Below, in pieces: positions 25,909 to 33,580 of a DNA stretch of 64,000 nucleotides. The stretch is taken from the NCBI RefSeq assembly GCF_037265215.1, contig NZ_CP147737.1, positions 3,690,001-3,754,000 on the forward strand. Reading direction: 5' to 3'. Made by a program: the position numbers and the translations under genes. How positions within the stretch are numbered: position 1 is the first letter of the stretch; every line of letters starts with the position of its first letter. The notes beneath the pieces were generated by a model. The model ran no database searches. It saw only the letters and a program-made list of their open reading frames with translations, and had not been told where the DNA came from. The stretch is from Xenorhabdus griffiniae. GTDB lineage: Bacteria; Pseudomonadota; Gammaproteobacteria; Enterobacterales; Enterobacteriaceae.

Positions 25909-26416
25909 GCCGGCAGATAGAATGGACAATGCCATGAATATCGAAGATAAATGATTATTGTGTACACATGACAAACTTAATTTGTAAATAAACTTTATTT
26001 TTACTGTTTTTTATTTGTTAATAAATCTAAGTTTATTTTAAAAAAGCCTAAATCTAACAGGCAAATATATAAATCTTTATTTAAATTTGAGCAGCGAATT
26101 TATATGAACAATTTCACTGCTCAATAAGAAATATTAATCTACAGACAGGAGGTGAATCACCTGCCTTTGGATAAGTCCGTATGAAAACCCCGTCATCGAT
26201 GTGAAGATCCAGTGAGGTAATTTCCTGATTTTACTATTTTACTTAAGAAGAGAAGTTAATCACAAATTTGCTGATGTACTTTTATTCATAGTTGTATGTA
26301 TAAATAATTCTATTATATTCTGTTTGTCGCTGTATTAAAAATAATCATTTATTATTTTATCATTAAATTATTTTTACCATTCTGACGATAACTGAGGATT
26401 TATACACCGATAGCTC

Positions 26417-26590
26417 ATGAATAAAATGACTCAACGATTTGCTCGCTCAGGTTTAGTGTTTACGCTCATTACCGAACATTTACCTGAACAAGCCCTTGCT
26501 GTTCCCGCCATTTTGCTTGCAGCGGCAAGCAAAGGTTCAAAGTTCGTCGCCCTGTGCCGCCCGATGAAAGGGAAGGAGAAGCAGGAATGA
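26417..26590 (+). pseudogene. Probable VgrG remnant
   Basis: A 57-codon frame beginning MNKMTQRFARSGLVFTLITE and then LPEQALAV, which resembles the first 30 residues of VgrG spike proteins of type VI secretion. It then jumps to a tail (SKGSKFVALCRPMKGKEKQE) of the sort found at the end of such proteins. The large middle is gone. The stop TGA overlaps the ATG of the DUF4123 gene (ATGA), the usual coupling between vgrG and its adaptor gene. I infer an internal deletion that kept both ends in frame. Confidence 0.5.
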
Positions 26591-27402
26591 TTCAGGAAAA
26601 ACTATACGCCATTATTGATGGCGCGGCAGAACCCGATTTGTTTTTAGCGTTGGAACGTTACGATCCGCCATCCACATGCCTTTACGGAGAACCTCTTCAA
26701 CCAGAACTGGTTAACATTGTGCCTTATCTGGTGCAGGTGACGGAAGAAGTCAAAATCTGGCTGGAATGTCGCAAAACCCCGTGGGGAATTTTCGTTCACA
26801 GTGCAGCGGACATGAAAGCCGTGCGCCAGCATTTACGAAAGTACCTGCAAGTATTGCTTCCCCAACAAGAAAAACCCGTCTTTTTCCGTTTTTATGATCC
26901 ACGCAATATCTGGGATTTTCTCGGTGTGCTAAGTGACTGGGAAGTACATTGTTTTTTGGGGCCAATCACGCGGATCACAACACGTTACCTTGAAGAAGAA
27001 CGCACAGATAACTTTGTAAAAATCAGAGAACCTTTTCCCGATAATGCTAAGGGAAAATACAAAATTTTCAAAATCAGTGAAGAGCAGTATGAACTGATAG
27101 AAATAAAGAAAAAAGAGCAGTATTTACAAAAGCTTGATTCCATTTTGCTATCTGAATTAGCAGAACTAAGAATAAGTATCAGCATCAACAACTCATTACC
27201 CTTCTTAGCTTTTTTCTATGATTACCTTATGTCTGAGAAAATAACAGACACTCGCTCTATAGAAGGCATTCTTAAAAAAGTGATCAGAGAAGACAATTTT
27301 GACATTGATAACTTTGATAAATCAATTCTGACCAACCTTACTGATGATGGGACTCCTGGCTGGTATAGAGCCAATCAGTTCATTTACAATATTAAGGAGT
27401 AA
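26587..27402 (+). CDS. DUF4123 type VI secretion adaptor
   Basis: A 271-residue cytoplasmic protein. The N-terminal two-thirds show the DUF4123 pattern (YAIIDGAAEPDL near the start, then GIFVHSAADMKAVRQHLRKY, and VFFRFYDPRNIWDFL). DUF4123 proteins (Tap/TEC) load a specific effector onto VgrG before secretion and are not secreted themselves. The open frame extends upstream to 26554, but the ATG at 26587 overlaps the vgrG-remnant stop and gives the expected start MIQEKLYAIIDG. The next gene, 5 bp downstream, should be its effector. Confidence 0.85.
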   Translation: MIQEKLYAIIDGAAEPDLFLALERYDPPSTCLYGEPLQPELVNIVPYLVQVTEEVKIWLECRKTPWGIFVHSAADMKAVRQHLRKYLQVLLPQQEKPVFFRFYDPRNIWDFLGVLSDWEVHCFLGPITRITTRYLEEERTDNFVKIREPFPDNAKGKYKIFKISEEQYELIEIKKKEQYLQKLDSILLSELAELRISISINNSLPFLAFFYDYLMSEKITDTRSIEGILKKVIREDNFDIDNFDKSILTNLTDDGTPGWYRANQFIYNIKE

Positions 27403-27407
27403 TAGGA

Positions 27408-28961
27408 ATGGATACTGTCGTTGGAATTAATGCAGGAAAAGCGTGTGCAACATGTGATACTCCACCGTCTTGCACTCATAAATATGAGATAAAAGGAGAA
27501 AAAGAAACTTATATTAATTTCCCTGAAAAACACAAGACGTTCGAAATCATTAATATTATCTCAGACAAAAGAGAGCATACACTCACTTCAAAATTAACGC
27601 CTATTAGATGTATAAGTGGAAAACCCAATTGTCCCAGCACTTATATATATTCACACGAAAGTCAAGATAAGTTTGAGCTTGGCCCTAGTCATAAAAGTTC
27701 AACTTATACTATTAGGAGTAATGCAAAATTACCTGAAGCAAAACTACCAGGAATGGATATTTGGGATAGGATTGAAGAACTATTTAAACCATGGAATAAT
27801 AGTATAGGGAAAATAAAGTATTATTCTCAAACTACTGATTGTTCAGGGCTAGTACAAAGCACACAAATTAATGTATATCCCCAATATACGTTGTCCGCCT
27901 CTTTCGAAATTAATTTTGAAAATAATGTAAAAGATCATTATGTCGCAAAACGCTCTGATTTTACAAAAGAAGATGTAAAAGAACTAAAAAAAGAATTAGG
28001 AGTAAAAAAATGGAGTGACATCAATAAATATGTTAACGAAAGGAAATCAACTCTTGAATTCAAATCAGAAATTAAATTGTTTGACGAAAAATATCCATAT
28101 AATTTTATTTTAGGTGAACTCAATGAAAATATATGGAATAACAAAAATTCAGTAACTCAAAAAATCAGAAGATTATTAGATAAAGTAATAAACAGTATAT
28201 TAAAGAAAGCTGGCGGTTCTTTTGGCATTAAAGATGCATTATTAAACGGACCTAATATTTCAGCAAAAGGTAAAAAAGATCTGATTATAGTTAACTCAAG
28301 ACCTGATTTTGAGTATGAATGGAATTTATTATTTTCACCTCTCATAGGATTAACAATTACTCTCGATATTATTAATGTGATAATTGCTATATTTGCCACT
28401 CCAGTCACAGGAGATAAGTGGAGAAGCTTTAGAACATCAATGGAAGATCAAATGGATAAGCTTAAGGATCACAAAAATAGAATAGTAGCAGGAGGCCTTC
28501 CTTATGCTGATCTAATAATATCCGGTGAAATACTAAACACAGGAGTTTCTGTATTAAGAAAAGAGCAAAAAATGAATGTTATTGGAAAAACAGGAAGTAG
28601 TTTAGGATTGGCAATAAAAATAGGATTTGATACTGGCGCTAGAGTTTTTTTTGTTGAAGGAATGCTTAGTACATACGGTGGTGGAACAGCAAAGATCTCT
28701 TTTGATCTTATATGTGATTCTACAGGAATAGGGATTTCTTTTTCTCATGAAGGAGTAAAACTAATTTTCAAACTAGATTTTAAAGCAGGTTTTTCAAAAG
28801 AAGTTAGTAATAAATCCATTAGTCAATCAAGAGGAAGAGGAAAAAAACAAGGAAAAGGTACTAGTGAAAAAATGACACCTATTAATGATTCATTAATAGA
28901 TTTTGAATATTTTCTTGCAGAAGAGTATAAAAGTGAACCATTTTATTTTTACAAGTTCTAA
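27408..28961 (+). CDS. Candidate type VI effector of unknown family
   Basis: A 517-residue, Lys- and Asn-rich protein directly after a DUF4123 adaptor, the normal place for the cargo. AAGGAG precedes the ATG. No PAAR or known enzyme motif is visible. The N-terminus has Cys pairs (CATCDTPPSC, later CISGKPNC). A strongly hydrophobic segment lies at about 308-331 (PLIGLTITLDIINVIIAIFA), suggesting membrane insertion. The last 150 residues alternate polar and hydrophobic residues, consistent with beta-strands, and end with a basic low-complexity patch (SRGRGKKQGKG). I infer a membrane-acting toxin; no function is proven. The next gene overlaps its end and is the immunity candidate. Confidence 0.7.
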   Translation: MDTVVGINAGKACATCDTPPSCTHKYEIKGEKETYINFPEKHKTFEIINIISDKREHTLTSKLTPIRCISGKPNCPSTYIYSHESQDKFELGPSHKSSTYTIRSNAKLPEAKLPGMDIWDRIEELFKPWNNSIGKIKYYSQTTDCSGLVQSTQINVYPQYTLSASFEINFENNVKDHYVAKRSDFTKEDVKELKKELGVKKWSDINKYVNERKSTLEFKSEIKLFDEKYPYNFILGELNENIWNNKNSVTQKIRRLLDKVINSILKKAGGSFGIKDALLNGPNISAKGKKDLIIVNSRPDFEYEWNLLFSPLIGLTITLDIINVIIAIFATPVTGDKWRSFRTSMEDQMDKLKDHKNRIVAGGLPYADLIISGEILNTGVSVLRKEQKMNVIGKTGSSLGLAIKIGFDTGARVFFVEGMLSTYGGGTAKISFDLICDSTGIGISFSHEGVKLIFKLDFKAGFSKEVSNKSISQSRGRGKKQGKGTSEKMTPINDSLIDFEYFLAEEYKSEPFYFYKF

Positions 28962-29910
28962 TGAACTTTCACTCACAAAAAAAATAATTATTTGTTTTTT
29001 CATTTTTTTTATATTACCTAAAGGAAATGCTATGAACCCTGAAATTATTTCCGCTGATTACAGATTAGAAGTCGACTTAAAAAAATGTGCAATGGATATA
29101 TCAATCAATGGACTAGATATTTTTTCATATTATGGAAATGGTCCAATTAATACATTGATCGGAGTAGGTGAATACCTAAAATCAAAAGGAAATAAGCTCA
29201 AGTTCACAACATGGCCATCAAATAACTCAAAAGACATTTTTGATGCTGATTCAATTTGCAACCTAACTTTAAAATCAAGAAATAGATTTGAAGATGGAAA
29301 TTACTCTGATTTTTTTAAAATAAAATACTCTCCTAATGAAAATATTGTTCATAATACATCAGAAAAATCCATTAACATTATTGTAATGAATAAAGATTGG
29401 GGAAATGTGTCAAAAAAAGAAAACATCCATCATGATAGTGATAATTACTATTATGAATACACGCAAATCTTCGATATAATTAATGATTTTCCTGAATGGA
29501 AATGGGTTAATTCATATAAAATTTCAGACAATATAAAAAATACATCTTCTTTATCTCAACCGTATCAAGCATTACTCGAGTCAGCTTATGAAGAATATTG
29601 GAGTTTTCTTCAGTCAAAAGATCTTTCTAAACTAAAAAAAATTCATTCTGAAATGTTATATGAATCTGTTATGGCTAATGGTGGAACTATAGAATCATAT
29701 TTCTTATCTTTAGGGTTAGACGAAACTACAAATAATAGTGAACTAGAATTACTGCCATTGAAATTTGAGGAATTAGAAATAGTATTAGATGGTAGAGTAA
29801 TATATATGGAACCATCCCCATTGAGATATCTAAATAAAGAAAAAGACACAACTCTCTTTATATCTCCAAAATTCCGTTTTGATGGAAATAAATTCATTGT
29901 GACGCGTTAA
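28933..29910 (+). CDS. Candidate immunity protein with signal sequence
   Basis: A 325-residue protein overlapping the effector gene by 29 bp. From GTG 28933 the N-terminus has two Lys and a hydrophobic stretch (IIICFFIFFILPKGNA), a probable signal peptide, which would place it in the periplasm. A second candidate start, ATG 29032, has a better AAGGAA site but removes the signal. A periplasmic location fits protection against a toxin that attacks the membrane or periplasm. The early segment with Cys and NGLDIFSYYGNG is of a type I recall from other exported type VI immunity proteins, but I cannot name a family. Confidence 0.6.
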   Translation: MNHFIFTSSNELSLTKKIIICFFIFFILPKGNAMNPEIISADYRLEVDLKKCAMDISINGLDIFSYYGNGPINTLIGVGEYLKSKGNKLKFTTWPSNNSKDIFDADSICNLTLKSRNRFEDGNYSDFFKIKYSPNENIVHNTSEKSINIIVMNKDWGNVSKKENIHHDSDNYYYEYTQIFDIINDFPEWKWVNSYKISDNIKNTSSLSQPYQALLESAYEEYWSFLQSKDLSKLKKIHSEMLYESVMANGGTIESYFLSLGLDETTNNSELELLPLKFEELEIVLDGRVIYMEPSPLRYLNKEKDTTLFISPKFRFDGNKFIVTR

Positions 29911-29948
29911 TTTAAATATTGGCACAGAACACAGTGATTGTTCAGCGA

Positions 29949-30025
29949 GGCATTAAACTTCAAGTTGCAATTTACAACACGATATGAAACCTGATTTCTC
30001 CCCGCTTTGCGGGGAGAAATCACCC
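29949..30025. repeat. Intergenic hairpin repeat, partial copy
   Basis: GCATTAAACTTCAAGTTGC leads into the standard inner sequence and an intact TCTCCCCGC-TTT-GCGGGGAGA hairpin. The outer TATA ends are missing. Confidence 0.7.
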
Positions 30026-30302
30026 AGTTTGTTGACAAAATCGACACTTCACTTCTACCGTTGTCATCTCATTTCCTTAGAAAAAGTGGGAAGGATACAC
30101 AAAAAACAACAAATTGAATGCGTGACCAAATCACTCAATATAACGCATATTAGTATCATTGAGTGATAATATTTTAGAGTTCTATATCATATTTTTTATT
30201 ATTGTCATTTTGTTTTATGGTAAATTATTAATATAGCTATTGACAGGCAGGAAAATGGTTATATATTTTATGACCATAAAATGGCAAATAAAAGGAAAGG
30301 AA

Positions 30303-30782
30303 ATGGCTAACATTATTTACATGACCTTAAATGGAAAAAAACAAGGTTTGATATCAGCAGGTTGTTCAACCTATGATTCTATAGGTAATAAATATCAAGA
30401 AGAAAATAAAGATAAAATATTGGTTTATTCTGTAGACCACGATATCAGTAGGGAACACAATGTAAATCATCAGCCTATAATAATAACAAAACCAATCGAT
30501 AAATCATCTCCATTATTAGGCGTTTCAATATCGAATAATGAGCATTTAGATTGTTTGCTTGACATATATAGGAATAGCTCAGCGGGAGGATTAGAAAAGT
30601 TTTACTCTATCAAATTAACAAATGCCACTATAAAAAATATCTCCAGCCACTATCCCAATTCACTAAGCCACAATGATATGCAACCATATGAAAGTATAAC
30701 AATTTCATATGATAGCATAACATGGACACATCACATTGCTGGCACATCAGGTTATAGTATAAGAGAAGATAATGTCTTTTAG
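30303..30782 (+). CDS. hcp: Type VI secretion tube protein Hcp, copy 1
   Basis: A 159-residue Hcp of the effector-carrier type. Hcp rings stack to form the inner tube of the type VI needle and can bind small effectors in their lumen. Family features are MTLNGKKQGLISAGCST near the start, KPIDKSSPLL and the end TAGTS-like IAGTSGYSIRED. The open frame extends to 30240, but AAGGAAAGGAA just before ATG 30303 and comparison with copy 2 (54438) fix the start. No tss genes are present here. Its stop overlaps that of the convergent gene at 30779 by 4 bp. Confidence 0.9.
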   Translation: MANIIYMTLNGKKQGLISAGCSTYDSIGNKYQEENKDKILVYSVDHDISREHNVNHQPIIITKPIDKSSPLLGVSISNNEHLDCLLDIYRNSSAGGLEKFYSIKLTNATIKNISSHYPNSLSHNDMQPYESITISYDSITWTHHIAGTSGYSIREDNVF

Positions 30783-31201
30783 TTCTTCTCAACTAAAAAC
30801 AAAATGGTACGTTCAGTATCATTTTGTTTTATATTTATAATGGTATTATCTTTACGCCAGCGTTCATCTTTCCAATACTTATCATAGTATTTTATAAATC
30901 CCATGTTCTCAGTATATTTTATTAATTCTGTCAGACGACTCAATTTTACATTTGAAAATATAATTTCGTTAGTCATGGTGTTGTTACCATCAGGGGAGTC
31001 ATAGTATATGATATAATCACTTGAAATTAAAGGTACATTCTTAATTTCATCAAAAGTAAATGCGTAATAATAAATAAAATTTCTTTTTGTATATGATAAG
31101 CTAACATTCGCTAATGATGCAAAAAAAAGAATAACACCAATAGCTAAAGTAAATATAAGTATACATATACGTATGAAACTATTCAATCGCAATCCCAGCA
31201 T
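30779..31201 (-). CDS. Candidate immunity protein, membrane-anchored
   Basis: A 140-residue protein with one N-terminal membrane segment (about 9-31, IRICILIFTLAIGVILFFAS) and a 105-residue domain that should face the periplasm. It starts 23 bp inside the end of the gene at 31179, so the two are one operon. Position behind a putative effector beside hcp, plus a periplasmic topology, suggests it protects against that effector. No family recognised. Confidence 0.6.
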   Translation of the reverse strand: MLGLRLNSFIRICILIFTLAIGVILFFASLANVSLSYTKRNFIYYYAFTFDEIKNVPLISSDYIIYYDSPDGNNTMTNEIIFSNVKLSRLTELIKYTENMGFIKYYDKYWKDERWRKDNTIINIKQNDTERTILFLVEKN

Positions 31202-31865
31202 ATTCTTTACCTATATTAATCCAGCTTGCATCTTCAATAAGCATTATGTCTTGACCAGTTTTTATATCGCTCATAGGCGTTATTGTATTTAAAAAAATAG
31301 GTAAGGGAATATTATAAGGAATTGTATTATTTGGATACTTTTCAGGGTCGGGAAATAATAATGGTTTAAAAGATTTATTTTTATATTTTCCTATAGCTCC
31401 GTAGTAGTCCCATCGTTTGTATGCTTTTTCTTTACTTACTACCCCTACTTGAGGTAAATAATTAATACCATTGATAACCTGATAAAAACCGAATAAGTTA
31501 GAAATCAAATCTTCACCACTATAGCCACTATCTGAAATTAAAGTAAAAGGAAAGGAATCTTGATATGATTCAAATGAATGAGTTGTATACATCATAATAG
31601 TAAGAGCAACTCTTTTTTTATCATGTAAGGATAAACCTCTTCTAACTCTCCATCTTGTTTTTATAGATGTTCCTAGTCTACGCCCCCTGCCCATATATTG
31701 GACATATCTAACGATAAAATGCGATTTATTAGTAGTTTCATCCCCCATAGCAAGAGAGAGCATCAACTTTCTTGCATCATCACCATTAGCATGCCCTAAA
31801 TCTAACCATCCTAATTTTTCTGTATAGACCAATCGTCCATTTTCTATATCAGATCTTTTAGTCAT
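31179..31865 (-). CDS. Candidate Hcp-linked effector
   Basis: A 228-residue protein with no signal or membrane segment. CAGGAG precedes the ATG. Two motif-like parts stand out: GWLDLGHANGDDARKL near residue 20 and DSGYSGEDLISNLFGFYQVI near 110. Their pattern (D-x-G-H, then Y-S-x-E-D-L-x-S-N) resembles, from memory, DUF4056, a family of unknown function; this is weak. A periplasmic target is suggested by the membrane-anchored partner at 30779. Lying next to hcp, it probably rides in the Hcp tube, and its size suits that route. The toxin role is inferred. Confidence 0.55.
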   Translation of the reverse strand: MTKRSDIENGRLVYTEKLGWLDLGHANGDDARKLMLSLAMGDETTNKSHFIVRYVQYMGRGRRLGTSIKTRWRVRRGLSLHDKKRVALTIMMYTTHSFESYQDSFPFTLISDSGYSGEDLISNLFGFYQVINGINYLPQVGVVSKEKAYKRWDYYGAIGKYKNKSFKPLLFPDPEKYPNNTIPYNIPLPIFLNTITPMSDIKTGQDIMLIEDASWINIGKEYAGIAIE

Positions 31866-32182
31866 TATAACTCCTGTAATTTAGTTAAGTTAAGTGCGCT
31901 ATAAAATTTTAAAAGAAACCAGACACAGCTATTTTACTCTCATTCTAAACAAAAAATTCATGTAGATATAATTAATAAACCAGTAAATATCACCCAGTCT
32001 TCTTTATAAACACAATGATAATCTTAGGTCAAAAATATTTAAATAGCAGTATCGTATATTTTCATTTTTAACATATCATCAGCAAAAACATCATCACATT
32101 GACTCCACGAAAAGTAATGTTAACTATAAACTATAACGGCTATTTAATTATCAATAATATCCGATTGGTATATAACGAATTC

Positions 32183-32219
32183 ATTAGGCTAATTAATTGT
32201 TGATAATTATTAGCCTAAT
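32183..32219 (-). terminator. Hairpin downstream of yjiA
   Basis: ATTAGGCTAAT and ATTAGCCTAAT pair perfectly across 15 bases. The 410-bp gap 31866-32276 holds no gene; it also contains a GATTGGTATA fragment of the hairpin repeat at 32163-32172. Confidence 0.5.
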
Positions 32220-32276
32220 GTCTATTAATGAAGCCAAGGATAATTAAAATTCCACAAAAAGTGATGACTCAATCAA

Positions 32277-33239
32277 TTATTCTTCAAACAATTCGGCAAA
32301 TTTTTCACGGATTTTCTGTTCTGGCAGATCTATACCAATAAAAACCAACACACTTTCTCGTACTTCATTATCGCGCCATTCTCTATCCCAATCCGCGCTA
32401 TACAGACGCTGAACCCCTTGAAACAGTAACCGACAGGGCTCTCCTTTGATAGCAAGAATACCTTTGTACCGCAGAAGATTATCCGCAAAACTCAGTAATA
32501 ACTCTTCCATCAGGTTAGAAACTTCTGGCAGTTCAACGGGGTGCGCTAAGTTAATGACTATCGATTGAACCGAGTTTTGTGGCTGGGGTACAAATCGAAA
32601 AACAGGTGTCGAAACCGTCAGTTTGTCATTCAACATAAATCCTTCGATATCGAACAATAAGCCTAAATCTGCTTCACCGTGAATAACCTTATGAATAGGC
32701 GCTCTGGCATTGATCCGCTGCAAACGTTCAACCAAAGCATCATGAACCGGAACAACATCTGTTTTAGTTAAAAGAATTCTGTCTGCATATCCCACCTGCG
32801 CCTGTGCAATGGAAAAACGATCTAATTGCTGTTCCGCATGAACCGCATCCACCAGCGTAATAATGCCATCAAGCAAAAAACGCTGGCACAAAATTTCATG
32901 GGAAAAGAAAGTTTGCGTAATCGGTCCGGGATCAGCCATTCCCGTACATTCGATAATCAAGCGGTCAAAGTTGATCTGCCCTTTATCCAGGCTATCCAGC
33001 AAGTCCAATAATGCATCTTCCAGCTCATTCGAACGACTACAACAGATGCATCCGTTACTTAATGTCTTAATTTGGGTTGCGCGATCACCAATTAATTCGT
33101 CATCAATGGGGACTTCACCAAATTCATTTTCAATGACAGCTATTTTATGACCATGATTGGCATTAAGAATATGACGCAGCAGCGTCGTTTTGCCTGATCC
33201 CAAAAAACCGGTCAGGATCGTGACTGATATTGGTTGCAT
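32277..33239 (-). CDS. yjiA: Zinc-binding GTPase YjiA (COG0523)
   Basis: A 320-residue metallochaperone-type GTPase. The P-loop is GFLGSGKTTL, the metal-binding CxCC motif is GCICC (about residues 64-68) and the NKxD-type motif is LTKTD. It aligns fully with E. coli YjiA (318 residues). The family moves or inserts zinc or cobalt in the cytoplasm; the client is unknown. It follows yjiX by 20 bp and belongs to the btsT-yjiX-yjiA operon, as in E. coli. Confidence 0.93.
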   Translation of the reverse strand: MQPISVTILTGFLGSGKTTLLRHILNANHGHKIAVIENEFGEVPIDDELIGDRATQIKTLSNGCICCSRSNELEDALLDLLDSLDKGQINFDRLIIECTGMADPGPITQTFFSHEILCQRFLLDGIITLVDAVHAEQQLDRFSIAQAQVGYADRILLTKTDVVPVHDALVERLQRINARAPIHKVIHGEADLGLLFDIEGFMLNDKLTVSTPVFRFVPQPQNSVQSIVINLAHPVELPEVSNLMEELLLSFADNLLRYKGILAIKGEPCRLLFQGVQRLYSADWDREWRDNEVRESVLVFIGIDLPEQKIREKFAELFEE

Positions 33240-33259
33240 TTTCGTTTCCTGATTTTTAA

Positions 33260-33463
33260 CTAACAGCAGCGCATTCCGCCTTTGCCATCGCCACCATAGC
33301 GAGCATTCTGACGTTCGCGAAAAAATTCTTCAAAAGACATATAAGGCTTATCAGGGTGATTTTCCTTCATGTGCTGTACATATGTGTCATAGTCAGGAAC
33401 CCCCACCAACATTCGGGCAGCCTGCCCCAAATACTTGCCTGCCCGACCAAGATTACCAAACAT
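33260..33463 (-). CDS. yjiX: YbdD/YjiX family small protein
   Basis: A 67-residue protein ending [11 protein letters not shown], nearly identical to E. coli YjiX. The frame is open to 33517, but GGAGAA before ATG 33463 and the family length (67) fix the start. Members are always found next to CstA-type pyruvate or peptide transporters, here btsT, and are thought to support that transport; the mechanism is not known. The CC end resembles a metal site. Confidence 0.92.
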   Translation of the reverse strand: MFGNLGRAGKYLGQAARMLVGVPDYDTYVQHMKENHPDKPYMSFEEFFRERQNARYGGDGKGGMRCC

Positions 33464-33580
33464 ACACTGTTCTCCAAGGCTTGTTCTATAAAAATACCCC
33501 ACATAATACAAAGCCAATTATGTGGGGTATAGCGGTTACTGATACGCAATGATTTGGTCGGTAGCAGTTTTAGTGTTGCA

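Noticed and set aside
24547..26416. Invertible promoter switch around the FimB-type recombinase
   Set aside because: I looked for matching inverted repeats on both sides and found none that were convincing; the hairpins at 25881-25908 and 26087-26124 are local.
32826..33150. Plus-strand frames inside yjiA
   Set aside because: They overlap the conserved minus-strand gene in full and have no features of their own.
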